Below, piece by piece: positions 8,195 through 16,618 of a stretch of DNA of 64,000 nt. Location: contig WBOU01000013.1 in the NCBI GenBank assembly GCA_009268125.1, positions 1-64,000 of the forward strand, written 5' to 3'. This stretch comes from Chloroflexia bacterium SDU3-3 (GTDB taxonomy: Bacteria > Chloroflexota > Chloroflexia > Chloroflexales > Roseiflexaceae). The position numbers were made by a program, and so were the translations under genes. The notes beneath the pieces were generated by a model that was not told the origin of the DNA, ran no database searches, and saw only the letters and a program-made list of their open reading frames with translations. The stretch's first letter is position 1. Every line of letters begins with the position of its first letter.

Positions 8195-8806
8195 TGAATT
8201 TGCTCCTCTGAGGATAGCCGATCTATAGCATAAAGCACTATTGGCAAAATAGCGCTCCCAAAATGCCCGATTGCCCTGCAGGTCATCGAAATCACCCGCC
8301 AGCTGGCAGCCCTGAATATATTCTGCTGCTTCTAGAGCTTGCTCATCGCCAGATACGACCAGGTGGTCCAAAGTCTCGCGGACACCAGCAGAAACCAAAA
8401 ACTGTATATCGAGGCCGCAGTAGGTATCAAAATTAGCCACCTTCGCCCTCCAGAGCAAGGGCACATCTTCAACATGGCCGAGCTTGGAGAGCACAAAAGC
8501 GCTCAGGCGCAGCTCGTCGGTCATACCCTCTTCTGGATCTCGATGCAGCGCGATATCGTGCTCCAAAATGTATCGGGACAGCGGGCGATCTGCCGCATCT
8601 GCCGATTTGTTCATCTCCAGGCAGATAGCGTGGCGAAGATCCAGATCTCCAGCGATCTGGCGGAGAATCTCGGCGGGCGGGAGATCGGGGCTGACTCGCC
8701 GCGACACCGCAAGACAGTCAAGCGCATGCATGTCTGTGTTAATGCTACTCCTATGCTGTTGGGCGAAAGCCAGATAGGGACTCTTTATCATAGGCGGTAC
8801 TGGCAT
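7808..8806 (-). CDS. Unknown protein running in frame into the VOC gene
   Basis: From ATG 8806 (or 8791) the same frame is open for 332 residues, and the last 128 are the VOC protein. The first 204 residues form a separate soluble domain that I do not recognise (for example EYIQGCQLAGDFDDLQGNR and NRAFWERYFAN). Residues of the junction (about 195-204, ALCYRSAILRGANS) correspond to the leader and ribosome site of the VOC gene. This looks like a stop codon lost between two adjacent genes, giving a readthrough fusion plus an internally started VOC protein. It could also be two genes with one sequence error. Confidence 0.5.
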   Translation of the reverse strand: MPVPPMIKSPYLAFAQQHRSSINTDMHALDCLAVSRRVSPDLPPAEILRQIAGDLDLRHAICLEMNKSADAADRPLSRYILEHDIALHRDPEEGMTDELRLSAFVLSKLGHVEDVPLLWRAKVANFDTYCGLDIQFLVSAGVRETLDHLVVSGDEQALEAAEYIQGCQLAGDFDDLQGNRAFWERYFANSALCYRSAILRGANSMKRVTGIGGIFFKARDPQALGVWYKAHLGIDVQAWGGASFAWAGPDNPAGAGSTAWNLVPADADSFGPSAAPFMINYRVADLRGLLAALRAEGVAVEDRVEDSEYGVFAWLLDPEGNRIELWQPPDGQ

Positions 8807-8866
8807 TATACCCAACGATAGCGCGCCAGGGTGTCAGGTGCAAGCAAACATATAGGTAAACGGAAA

Positions 8867-8897
8867 GCCCGCCGTGCCCTATCAGCGCGCGGCGGGC
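8867..8897 (-). terminator. Possible terminator hairpin of the peptidase E gene
   Basis: GCCCGCCG (8867-8874) pairs with CGGCGGGC (8890-8897), overlapping the stop codon of the peptidase gene. The minus-strand flank after the stem has no strong T-run, so this is weak. Confidence 0.35.
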
Positions 8898-9556
8898 GCG
8901 AAGCTGCGCCAGTGCCCCTCGGAGATCACCTCGGCGACCCCATCGACCACCTTGATCGCGGTCTCGTCGTCGATGGCATAGGTGGGCAGGGGCAGGCGGG
9001 CGGCCCAGCGCTCGGCATGGGCCATGGTGTTCTCGGGCAGCATCTCGTGGTCGAGGTGCGGGAAGATCGCGAAGTCGACCAGCCCCAGCGTTGCGTCATC
9101 GCCGCCGGTGGGGGGCCGCCAGCCCACGAAGTCCTGGCCGATGCGCGGGGCCATCACCATGCTGCCCGCGCTCAGGCCCACGTAGACCAGCCCCAGCGTC
9201 GGCAGCAGCTCGGCCAGGCCCGATTGGCGCATCCAGTAGTGCAGGAACAGCGGGTCGCCGCCGTTCACCAGCAGCGCATCGGCCTGCTCCACCGCAGGCA
9301 GCCAGCGCGACCGATCGATGCTGGGCAGCGCGGTCAGCTCCAGCACGCCCATGGACTTCCAGCCCAGCTCGCACATGGGCGTGGTGGACTGGCCGCTGAG
9401 AAACTCCCAGGCGTGGGCCGGGCCGCCAGGGATGGCGTAGATGGCGGTCGGGATGCAGAGCGCATGGCACTCGGCGATCGGCTTGCCCAGCATGCCGACC
9501 AGCGCGCTGTGGATGCTGGGGTTCTTCACACCAGCCGAGGTGAGCAGCAGTTTCAT
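8882..9556 (-). CDS. Peptidase E-like S51 family protein
   Basis: A 224-residue cytoplasmic protein of the S51 dipeptidase E family, which removes N-terminal aspartate from dipeptides using a serine in a class I glutaminase fold. The nucleophile elbow GLSAGSM places Ser129, NGGDPLFL (98-105) matches the oxyanion region, and FPHLDH (166-171) can supply the histidine. Length fits the family (about 230). AAAGGAGCG lies in front of the ATG. It is transcribed alone, as its neighbours are over 300 bp away or of unrelated function. Confidence 0.8.
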   Translation of the reverse strand: MKLLLTSAGVKNPSIHSALVGMLGKPIAECHALCIPTAIYAIPGGPAHAWEFLSGQSTTPMCELGWKSMGVLELTALPSIDRSRWLPAVEQADALLVNGGDPLFLHYWMRQSGLAELLPTLGLVYVGLSAGSMVMAPRIGQDFVGWRPPTGGDDATLGLVDFAIFPHLDHEMLPENTMAHAERWAARLPLPTYAIDDETAIKVVDGVAEVISEGHWRSFAPAAR

Positions 9557-9908
9557 GCGGTCGCTCCTTTAGGCATAGGGAGAAAATGGGCAGCGCTGGG
9601 CGTAGTTCATACGCTTTTTACGCCAGCGAAAACCGCACATATATTCTAATCGGCGTGTCAATACCACTAGCCCCACAAATGATCCACACGGGTGGATCGG
9701 GCTGACCTGATGCCCGCCCCATCGCGATGCGCCCGCATCGCAGCCTCACCCGATGCGGGCGCATCGCAGGGGCGTTCGATGAACCCATGCATGCGGCGCG
9801 GGCGGGCACGCGGCCCGCCCCTACCACAATGGTAGCATCGTTGCTGACCGGGCAACACAAGCATCGCCCACGGTCGGCCCCCGCGCCTATCCTACACAAG
9901 CGCTATCG
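9557..9908. other. Gene-free region with GC-rich hairpins
   Basis: No gene is supported. A perfect 16-bp inverted repeat, GCGATGCGCCCGCATC with its complement, spans 9724-9767. A GCGGGCGGGCACGCGGCCCG stretch at about 9798-9823 also occurs at 40249-40276, marking a small dispersed REP-like repeat. Confidence 0.6.
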
Positions 9909-11525
9909 CTAGCGCATCGCTAGGCCAGATGCGCGCTCGACGAGCTGGGCGAACTCCTGCGCGTCCGCATCGTTGGGCAGGCTGGATGCGGCCTGCCTAG
10001 CCAGCGGCAGCACGTCGGCCATGGTGTAGCCCTTGGCGCTGCCGCGCAGCTGCTCGGCGAAGCTGGCCACCGCCACGGCCAGCTGCAGCTGCGGTGCGGC
10101 CCCCTGCCAGCTGCCGCCCATGGCATCGCTGGACAGCGCCTGCGACTGCTCGCGCACCCCACCGCCCTCGGGGTCGGCGTAGCGCATATGCACCGTCAGA
10201 GCCGTGCCGCTGCCCTGCTCGGTGAGCGCCACCTCGTAGAGCGCGGTGACGCTGTGGCCTGCGCCCACCTCGCCCGCGTCCACCTGGTCGTTGCGGAAAT
10301 CGGCATCGGCCACGGCGCGGTTCTCGTAGCCCAGCAGGCGGTAGCGGCTGACCACCGCCGGGTTGAACTCGACCTGCACCTTGGCGTCCTTGGCGATCAC
10401 CTGGAGCGTGCCCGTCAGGTTCTCGCGAAACACGCGCTGGGCCTCGTCGATGGTGTCCACATAGGCGTAGTTGCCATCGCCATCGTCGGCTAGCTGCTCC
10501 ATCAGCGTGTCGTTGTAGTCGCCTAGGCCAAACCCGACGGTTGTCAGGTACACGCCCTGCGCGGTGTAGTCCTTGATCTGCTGGCGGATGCCTTCGGGGC
10601 CGGTCACACCCACATTGGCCACGCCATCCGAGCAGAGGATCACGCGGTTGATGCCGCCGTTCAGGAAGGCACCGCTGGCCACCTGATAGCCCAGCTTGAT
10701 GCCAGCCTCGGCGTTAGTCGAGCCTTCGTTGGCCAGGCTGTTGATCGCGGACATGATCGTGTCGCGGCTGGTGGCGCTGGTGGCCTCCAGCACCGTACGG
10801 GCCTGGCTGCCGTAGACCACGATCGCCACCTGATCGCCCTCGCGCAGCTCATCCACCAGCAGGCCCAGCGCCTGCTTCACCAGCGGCAGGCGGTTTGGCT
10901 GCTGCATCGAGCCGCTGACATCGATCACGAACACCAGCGAGGCGGGCTTGCGCTGGCTGGCGTCGATCACGCGGCCCTGCACGCCCACGCGCACGATCTG
11001 CGTATTGGTGCCGCCCAACGGTGATGGAACCGCATCGACCGAGATACCAAACGCGCCATCCTGCGGCTTGGGGTAGCTGTAGTCGAAGTAGTTGACGAAC
11101 TCCTCGACGCGCACGGCACCTGGATGCGGTAGCTGGCCGTTGTTGAGGGCGTTGCGCGCCGACGAGTACGACGCCGTGTCCACATCCATGGCGAAGGTCG
11201 AGAGCGGATCGGCGGCGGTCTCCACAAAGGGGTTTGGGGCATCTGGCTGGGCAGGGACAGGCGTCGGGCCGTGGTCATCCTGCGGGGCGGGCGTGGGCAG
11301 CAGCGCGGCGTCGGCGGGCGCGGCGGGCGCGGCAGCCTCGGCTGCCGGGTCGGGCTTGCCCACCGGGGGCGATCCGGCCTGGGCGGGGGCCGCTTGGCCT
11401 GCCGCCTGCGGGGCGGGCGGCGCGACATTCGAGACCGGGGCGGATGGGGCGGGTGCCCCGCCGCACGCGCCGAGCAACACGGCGCAGAGCAGCATGGGCG
11501 TGTGGCGTTCCACAAACCGTCGCAT
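9909..11525 (-). CDS. YfbK-like von Willebrand factor A lipoprotein
   Basis: A 538-residue exported lipoprotein. The signal peptide ends in the lipobox LGAC (Cys21), followed by a Pro/Ala-rich linker to about 115. The YfbK N-terminal region contains TFAMDVDTASYSSAR, typical of the family, then the VWA domain with the MIDAS motif DVSGSM in VFVIDVSGSM. A DUF3520-type C-terminal region follows. Such proteins bind metal-dependent ligands at the cell surface, and their exact role is unknown. ATG 11525 has GGAG before it. The in-frame extension upstream has no such site and would bury the signal peptide. Confidence 0.85.
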   Translation of the reverse strand: MRRFVERHTPMLLCAVLLGACGGAPAPSAPVSNVAPPAPQAAGQAAPAQAGSPPVGKPDPAAEAAAPAAPADAALLPTPAPQDDHGPTPVPAQPDAPNPFVETAADPLSTFAMDVDTASYSSARNALNNGQLPHPGAVRVEEFVNYFDYSYPKPQDGAFGISVDAVPSPLGGTNTQIVRVGVQGRVIDASQRKPASLVFVIDVSGSMQQPNRLPLVKQALGLLVDELREGDQVAIVVYGSQARTVLEATSATSRDTIMSAINSLANEGSTNAEAGIKLGYQVASGAFLNGGINRVILCSDGVANVGVTGPEGIRQQIKDYTAQGVYLTTVGFGLGDYNDTLMEQLADDGDGNYAYVDTIDEAQRVFRENLTGTLQVIAKDAKVQVEFNPAVVSRYRLLGYENRAVADADFRNDQVDAGEVGAGHSVTALYEVALTEQGSGTALTVHMRYADPEGGGVREQSQALSSDAMGGSWQGAAPQLQLAVAVASFAEQLRGSAKGYTMADVLPLARQAASSLPNDADAQEFAQLVERASGLAMR

Positions 11526-11980
11526 GGGAGTCTCCTTTTTGGTTATTGGTCCACCATGCCTGGGAAATCTGGCGCAAATGACCAAGGGACATCCGCGCTG
11601 CCCTATAGACGGCTACCCGCACAAATAGGTTCCCACGAACGACACAGCTCATGCAGCCAGTTTCACCGCAGGGCCGCAGAGTTCGCGACAGAGCGCCGAT
11701 TCTTTTACCACCAAAAACTCCAAGGAAAGAAGGGAGCCAAGAACCACGAAGGCTCGAAGACCCCAAAAAGATACAAACCTTCGCGTCTTCGCATCTGCGT
11801 AGTAAAGAAGCTTCGGTGAATCAAGCATGCAGCGGCCCTGGACTGTGACTGCAGGCAGCAGCGCTGCTTGCCAAGATCGTGTATGATACCAAGCAGGCGT
11901 CGAGCTATGTTCCCCACAACCCTGACGGCGGCGCACGCACTGCGACAGATCCTCGCTACCCATGCTGATGGAGAAGGCCG
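11526..11980. other. Intergenic region with dispersed repeats
   Basis: Between divergent genes. Contains a CCACGAAG/ACCACCAAAAACTCCAAGG repeat cluster (11700-11770). No gene is supported. Promoters for both flanking genes should lie here, but none is convincing. Confidence 0.55.
11700..11770. repeat. CCACGAAG-type dispersed repeat
   Basis: TTACCACCAAAAACTCCAAGG followed by AACCACGAAGGCTCGAAGACC. Same family as at 553-606. Confidence 0.6.
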
Positions 11981-13018
11981 ATGGCTCGTAACACCAGGCA
12001 CACCAGCATCACCAAACGACAGGCGATCCTCACCCTATTCACCTTGCTGTTCGCCGCCACCACCATGTTCTTCCTGATCACTCTAATCTTCCCCAACGAC
12101 AGGATCGCGCTGGCGATCGTGGGCGTGACGTGGATTATCGTCGCCAGCCTGTTTGCGAGCTACTACCGCGGCTGGGATACGGCGCGCTTTCTGGTACCAC
12201 CGGCGATTGTCATTGCCTTCAGCATGACCGATAGCGCTCCCTATACGCTTGAGAATCTGATCGTGCCGATCTCGCTCATCCCCATCCTCACGCTGATCTT
12301 CGCCAACTGGATCTGGACCGTCGGCATTGTGGTCACGCTTTTCGCCATCATGGTTGTGCGCGGCGGCGGCGCACCGATCGCCGAGGGGGTACTTAGCATA
12401 CCGATGTATGCCGCTCAGCTTGGGCTGGTGGCGCTGGTCTGGCACCTCTCTAGCGCACACGCGCGGCAGGCCGAGCAGAGCGCGCTGCTGGCCGACGAGG
12501 CCCGCCAGCAGGCCGAGCACGAGCGGCAGCAGGCCGAGCAGCACCGCGACGATCTGACCAGGCAGAATCAAGAGCAGCAGCGCCTGATCCAGCTGATCGA
12601 CGAGCTGGAGACCCCGGCCATAGCGGTGGCCGAGGGCGTGCTGATCGCCCCGCTGGTGGGCAATATCGACTCGCGGCGCGGCCAGCAGATCACCAAACAT
12701 CTGCTGGATGAGGTCTACCGCCAGCAGATCGAGCTGGTGATCCTCGACATCACCGGCGTGCGCGCCATGGACACCATCGTCACCCGCCATCTGGTGCAGA
12801 CCAGCCAGTCGCTGCAGCTGCTGGGCTGCCAGGTGATCCTCAGCGGGATCTCGACCGAGCTGGCCATATCGATCACGCAGATGGGCATTGAACTCAATCA
12901 GCGCATCCAGACCGCGCGCACACCCAAGGCTGCGCTGGAGCAATTTTTTCAGCAGAAGGATGCGACCGACGAGCTGGGTGGCAACGCGATCATCGCGCGG
13001 CTGTTCCAGCAGAGCTAG
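11981..13018 (+). CDS. Transmembrane sensor with RsbR-type STAS domain
   Basis: A 345-residue protein with a membrane domain (about six helices, residues 14-155), a glutamine/glutamate-rich coiled coil (about 160-205, QAEHERQQAEQHRDDL) and a C-terminal STAS domain (205-330). The STAS part has EGVLIAPLVGNIDS and the RsbR-type motif LDITGVRAMDT, whose threonine occupies the region phosphorylated in stressosome proteins. Family knowledge suggests signalling to a partner-switching kinase or phosphatase, but none is adjacent. The membrane input domain is unusual, as most RsbR proteins have a soluble globin-like sensor. Monocistronic, ended by a palindromic terminator. Confidence 0.8.
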   Translation: MARNTRHTSITKRQAILTLFTLLFAATTMFFLITLIFPNDRIALAIVGVTWIIVASLFASYYRGWDTARFLVPPAIVIAFSMTDSAPYTLENLIVPISLIPILTLIFANWIWTVGIVVTLFAIMVVRGGGAPIAEGVLSIPMYAAQLGLVALVWHLSSAHARQAEQSALLADEARQQAEHERQQAEQHRDDLTRQNQEQQRLIQLIDELETPAIAVAEGVLIAPLVGNIDSRRGQQITKHLLDEVYRQQIELVILDITGVRAMDTIVTRHLVQTSQSLQLLGCQVILSGISTELAISITQMGIELNQRIQTARTPKAALEQFFQQKDATDELGGNAIIARLFQQS

Positions 13019-13020
13019 CC

Positions 13021-13066
13021 ACAACGCACCGCCCCCGCCCAGATCTGGGCGGGGGCGGTGCGTTGT
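13021..13066. terminator. Bidirectional palindromic terminator
   Basis: A perfect 46-nt palindrome (ACAACGCACCGCCCCCGCCC to its complement) centred at 13043/13044 between the convergent STAS and dinG genes. It can end transcription from both sides. Confidence 0.7.
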
Positions 13067-13079
13067 GGTGCAGCGCAGG

Positions 13080-15890
13080 CTAGCTGCGGTTCAGGAAGCG
13101 CGCGGCCAGCGCGGGCAGCTGGGCGGCGGGGCCAGAGCGCACCAGGGCCTCGGGCAGCGAGTCGAGGAAGAGCTGGCCGTAGCGCTTGGAGAGCAGGCGC
13201 TTGTCGAGCACGGCCACGATGCCACGGTCATCCTTCGAGCGGATGAGGCGGCCAAAGCCCTGCTTGAAGCGCAGGATGGCCATAGGCACCGACAGCTCGT
13301 TGAACGAGTCGGTGTACAGCTCGGAGCGGGCCGCGAAGATCGGGTCGTTGGGCACGGGGAAGGGCAGCTTGGCGATCAGCAGCACCGAAAGCGCATCGCC
13401 CACCACATCCACACCCTCCCAGAACGAGGTGGTGCCCAGCAGCACGCTCTGCGGGAATTCCTTGAAGCGGTGGATGAGCGAGCGGCGCGAGCCATCGATA
13501 CCCTGGCCCAGCACTGTGATCCCGCGCTCCTCCAGCGGCTCCTGGATGGCGCGGTAGGTCTGCTTCAGCGCGCTGGAGGCGGTGAAAAGCACCAGGGCGC
13601 GCCCGTTGGAGGCGGTGCAGATACTGACGATGGCCTGCTCCAGCGCGCGCTGGTAGCCCGGGTGGTTCGGCTCGGGCATGTCGTTGGGCAGGTAGACGAG
13701 GGCCTGCTTGGTGTAGTCGAAGGGCGACTCAAGCTGGAGCGCGTCCGGCTCCTCGACGCCCAGTCGGTCGCGGATGAAGTCGAACTGGCCATCGACCGAC
13801 ATGGTGGCCGAGGCCAGCACAGATGTGGCCTTGAGGGCAAACAGGTTGGCCTGCAGCAGCTCGGCCACCGAGAGCGGGGCGGCGCGCAGCTCCAGGGTGT
13901 CGCGCATGCGGTCGTAGGTGAGCCATGTCACCAGCTTCTCCTCGCCGCCCACGATGATCGCGCCAACGTTCACGCGCACGTCGGTCACATAGCGGCGCAG
14001 GCTCTGCACCCGCAGCGCCAGGGTCTCGTAGTCGGGGATGCCCGCATCCTTCAGGTTGCCCACCAGCGCCTCCAGCTTGCCCAGAGCGTTGCTGATCTCC
14101 TGCAGCTGCAGCGACAGATTGCCCCAGGCCATCTCGATCTCGGCCCAGGCGGGGTGCTGGCGCTCCTTGGGTGTCAGGCGCAGGCGCGGATCGTAGCTGG
14201 TGCTCTCGGCCTCCTCGTTCATAAAGATCGAGAGGCGGTTGAAGCAGTCGTAGACGCTGGCGCGGGCCTTGGTGACGGTGGGGCCAAGCGTGCGAGCGAT
14301 CTCGCTGGCGGTGTCCATGTCGCCCTGGGTGGTCGCGCCCTCGCGCAGGCGGCTGGGCAGCTCGGCGAACAGGCCGCTGGAGATAGCCGCGCCGCCCTCG
14401 GCGAACAGGCTATCGAGGAAATCGAGCAGCCCGGACTGATCGACCGCGAAGCCGAGCTGATCGGTGGCCACATCCTCAAGATTGTGGGCCTCGTCGATCA
14501 CTAGGTGGTCGTAGGGCGGCAGCACGTTGGCCTCGGTGGCCAGGTCGGCCAGCATCAGGGCGTGGTTGGCCACCACCACGTGGGCGGCCTCGGCCTCGCG
14601 GCGGGCCTTGAAGAAGAAGCACTCGCGGAAGAAGGCGCAGCTGGGGCCGACGCAGGTCTCGGGCGTGGTGTTGATCTTCGACCACGCGCCCGACTCGCGC
14701 TCGGTCAGCAGGATCTCGGCCTTGTCGCCGCTGGTGGTGGTGGGGATCCACAGCTGCACCTTCAGCAGCGCTTTTATGTCATCTTCGGTGGCGCGGGCGT
14801 CGCGGCGCAGGTCGTGGTAGCGCTTGAGGCAGAGGTAGTTGCTGCGGCCCTTGAGCAGCGCGGCCTTGAACGGCACCTGAACCTCGTCATCCTCGGCCAT
14901 AATTCGCTGGAGATCGGGGATATCTTTAAAAAATAGCTGATCCTGCAGGTTGATCGTGTTGGTAGACACCACCACGCGCTCGCCGCGCTGGGCCGCCCAC
15001 ATCACCGAGGGCACCAGGTAGGCCATAGACTTGCCGGTGCCGGTGCCGGCCTCGACCATCAGCGGGATGCTGGTGTTGAAGGCGTTGCCCACGGCCTCGG
15101 CCATGTGCACCTGGGGGGCGCGCTGCTCGTAGCCAGCGAAGGCGCGGCCCATCGGCCCATCGGGCGCGAAGAAGCGGCGCACGCGGTCGAGGTCGAGCGG
15201 CTCCTCATTGCCGGTGGGCTTGAGCGGCACCGGCTCCTTGGCGGGCTTGGGGTCGTCGCCCGGCTTAGCCGAGGCCCCCTCTTCGAGCAGAAAGCGCTTG
15301 GCCTTCTCGCGCTGGGCCTCCTCGAACAGGTCGCGCAGCGGCCACTGGATCTTGGCGGTGAGCTGCGTGATCTGGGTCAGCTCGTCGAGCGAGAGCGCAT
15401 TGATCCGCCTGAGCATGTGCAGAAAAACTTGGCGCGTGGCGTCCGAGTCGGACAGGGCGCGATGGGCGTCCTCGTGGGTGATGCCGAGCGCGGCGGAGAG
15501 CGCGCTGAGGCGGTAGGCCGGGGCGTGCGGCATCAGCAGCGTGGCGAGGTCGAACGTGTCGTAGGATGTCTGCGGCAGGCGCATGCCGTGGGCCTGCAGC
15601 ATACGGATGTCGAAGCCGATGGAGTGGCCAACGATCGGGTAGCTCTTCAGAAAGCGCACCAGATCTGGCCCGATCTGGGCGAAGCGCGGCGCATCCTCCA
15701 GATCGGCATCGCTGATACCGGTGAGGCGGGTGATCTTCAGCGGCAGCGAGTGGTGGGGTTTCACCAGTTGCTGATACGTCTCAAGCACCTCGTCGCCGTT
15801 GAATTTGACGGCGGCAACTTCAATAATCTCGTCGTTGGCCGGGTCGAGGCCGGTGGTCTCGACATCCAGCGCTACATATATGCGGTCCAT
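13080..15890 (-). CDS. dinG: DinG-type ATP-dependent helicase with DnaQ-like exonuclease domain
   Basis: A 936-residue fusion. Residues 1-170 are a DEDDh 3'-5' exonuclease (DVETTGLDP with D9/E11; HRALSDSDATRQ for the His-x4-Asp motif). The rest is a superfamily 2 XPD/DinG helicase with Walker A EAGTGTGKS and the DEAH box VIDEAHN. Four cysteines between motifs I and II (LCLKRY, TCVGPSC, ECFFF) fit the iron-sulphur cluster of the family. This architecture is normal in Firmicutes and Chloroflexi. It acts on 5'-tailed DNA in repair or replication. ATG 15890 was chosen because a TATAAT on the same strand at 15930-15925 would put the transcript start between it and the more upstream in-frame starts. 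Confidence 0.9.
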   Translation of the reverse strand: MDRIYVALDVETTGLDPANDEIIEVAAVKFNGDEVLETYQQLVKPHHSLPLKITRLTGISDADLEDAPRFAQIGPDLVRFLKSYPIVGHSIGFDIRMLQAHGMRLPQTSYDTFDLATLLMPHAPAYRLSALSAALGITHEDAHRALSDSDATRQVFLHMLRRINALSLDELTQITQLTAKIQWPLRDLFEEAQREKAKRFLLEEGASAKPGDDPKPAKEPVPLKPTGNEEPLDLDRVRRFFAPDGPMGRAFAGYEQRAPQVHMAEAVGNAFNTSIPLMVEAGTGTGKSMAYLVPSVMWAAQRGERVVVSTNTINLQDQLFFKDIPDLQRIMAEDDEVQVPFKAALLKGRSNYLCLKRYHDLRRDARATEDDIKALLKVQLWIPTTTSGDKAEILLTERESGAWSKINTTPETCVGPSCAFFRECFFFKARREAEAAHVVVANHALMLADLATEANVLPPYDHLVIDEAHNLEDVATDQLGFAVDQSGLLDFLDSLFAEGGAAISSGLFAELPSRLREGATTQGDMDTASEIARTLGPTVTKARASVYDCFNRLSIFMNEEAESTSYDPRLRLTPKERQHPAWAEIEMAWGNLSLQLQEISNALGKLEALVGNLKDAGIPDYETLALRVQSLRRYVTDVRVNVGAIIVGGEEKLVTWLTYDRMRDTLELRAAPLSVAELLQANLFALKATSVLASATMSVDGQFDFIRDRLGVEEPDALQLESPFDYTKQALVYLPNDMPEPNHPGYQRALEQAIVSICTASNGRALVLFTASSALKQTYRAIQEPLEERGITVLGQGIDGSRRSLIHRFKEFPQSVLLGTTSFWEGVDVVGDALSVLLIAKLPFPVPNDPIFAARSELYTDSFNELSVPMAILRFKQGFGRLIRSKDDRGIVAVLDKRLLSKRYGQLFLDSLPEALVRSGPAAQLPALAARFLNRS

Positions 15891-15924
15891 TCGCCACCTT
15901 CGCTCACCTGTTTCAAATTGCTGC

Positions 15925-15930
15925 ATTATA
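15925..15930 (-). promoter_or_regulatory. -10 box for dinG
   Basis: Minus-strand TATAAT, 35 nt before the dinG start. The -35 region is poor. Confidence 0.45.
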
Positions 15931-16003
15931 CCTGATTTTGCCTGGTAGCGACCTCCTACCACGGCCCGGCTCGGGGCCGATGCGTTCTCATTCGGCAGCA
16001 CGT

Positions 16004-16080
16004 TTTTACCACCAAGACGCCAAGCGACCCAGCAACCCAAGGGCGCGATTCGCCACCAAGCCCCGAAGGCGCGAAGAGAA
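16004..16080. repeat. CCACCAAGAC-type dispersed repeat
   Basis: ACCACCAAGACGCCAAGCGACC followed by CGCCACCAAGCCCCGAAGG and GCGAAGAGAAG, a decayed member of the repeat family seen at 553-606. It lies upstream of dinG and of the DUF4097 operon. Confidence 0.55.
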
Positions 16081-16247
16081 GAAAAGCGTAGGGACACGGC
16101 ATAGCAGCCACACGTCATCGCTTATGGGGGCCAGGGCGGCACGCACAGCAGATTATCAGGCGCGACACGACAACGCGGTGCCAAAAATCACCATCCGGTT
16201 GCAGTTTTTGGCAGCCGCCCCCCATGAGTAACTCATTCTCAAGAAGT

Positions 16248-16314
16248 ATTCTACAAATAGATTGCATAAAATCTCAAAATTACCTATTGACATTCTACAA
16301 ATATGCTATATTAT
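16248..16314 (+). promoter_or_regulatory. Promoter and paired 12-bp boxes of the DUF4097 operon
   Basis: TTGACA (16287-16292), 16-bp spacer and TATTAT (16309-16314) form a near-consensus sigma-70 promoter in an AT-rich stretch. The 12-mer ATTCTACAAATA occurs twice, at 16248-16259 and 16292-16303, 44 bp apart, which is close to four helical turns. The second copy fills the spacer. The arrangement suggests a protein-binding site that controls the operon. Confidence 0.6.
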
Positions 16315-16361
16315 CACATCAGGTTAGCAATTATCTGCAAATCACTTGAGAGGAAGCAGTG

Positions 16362-16598
16362 ATGTTCACATCTGACAGCGAGGATCTCGGGCACGCGCAG
16401 CGCAAGCAACACGAGCTGCTGGCAGAGGCGCAGCATCAGCAGCTGGCTCAGCAGCTTGCAGGGCCGACCATGGGCGAGCGCGCCACCACGGCGCTGGGGC
16501 GCGGCTGCGTCAGCATCGGCAGGTGGCTGATCGAGCAGAGCAGGCGTCGGCGGCAGCGCTCCCTTCCCACCCAGAACTACACGAGCCACTCGCTTTAA
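16362..16598 (+). CDS. Small basic protein leading the DUF4097 operon
   Basis: A 78-residue protein. The first half is a glutamine/histidine-rich helix (KQHELLAEAQHQQLAQQLAG), the second is basic (GRWLIEQSRRRRQRS). AGAGGAAG precedes the ATG, and the gene sits about 48 nt after the promoter and 20 nt before the first DUF4097 gene. I do not recognise it. Its position suggests a regulator or membrane-associated partner of the operon. Confidence 0.55.
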   Translation: MFTSDSEDLGHAQRKQHELLAEAQHQQLAQQLAGPTMGERATTALGRGCVSIGRWLIEQSRRRRQRSLPTQNYTSHSL

Positions 16599-16618
16599 GC
16601 ACACAAGGAGCTGGATCT

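Noticed and set aside
9724-9767. Considered a CRISPR or origin-like repeat
   Set aside because: A single inverted repeat with no array, spacers or DnaA boxes.
12083-13024. 313-codon frame antisense to the STAS gene
   Set aside because: Antisense shadow. The plus-strand protein has a clear coiled coil and STAS motifs.
12888-14504. 538-codon plus-strand frame across dinG
   Set aside because: Antisense to the DinG helicase, low-complexity composition (Gln/His/Leu/Gly) typical of shadow frames.
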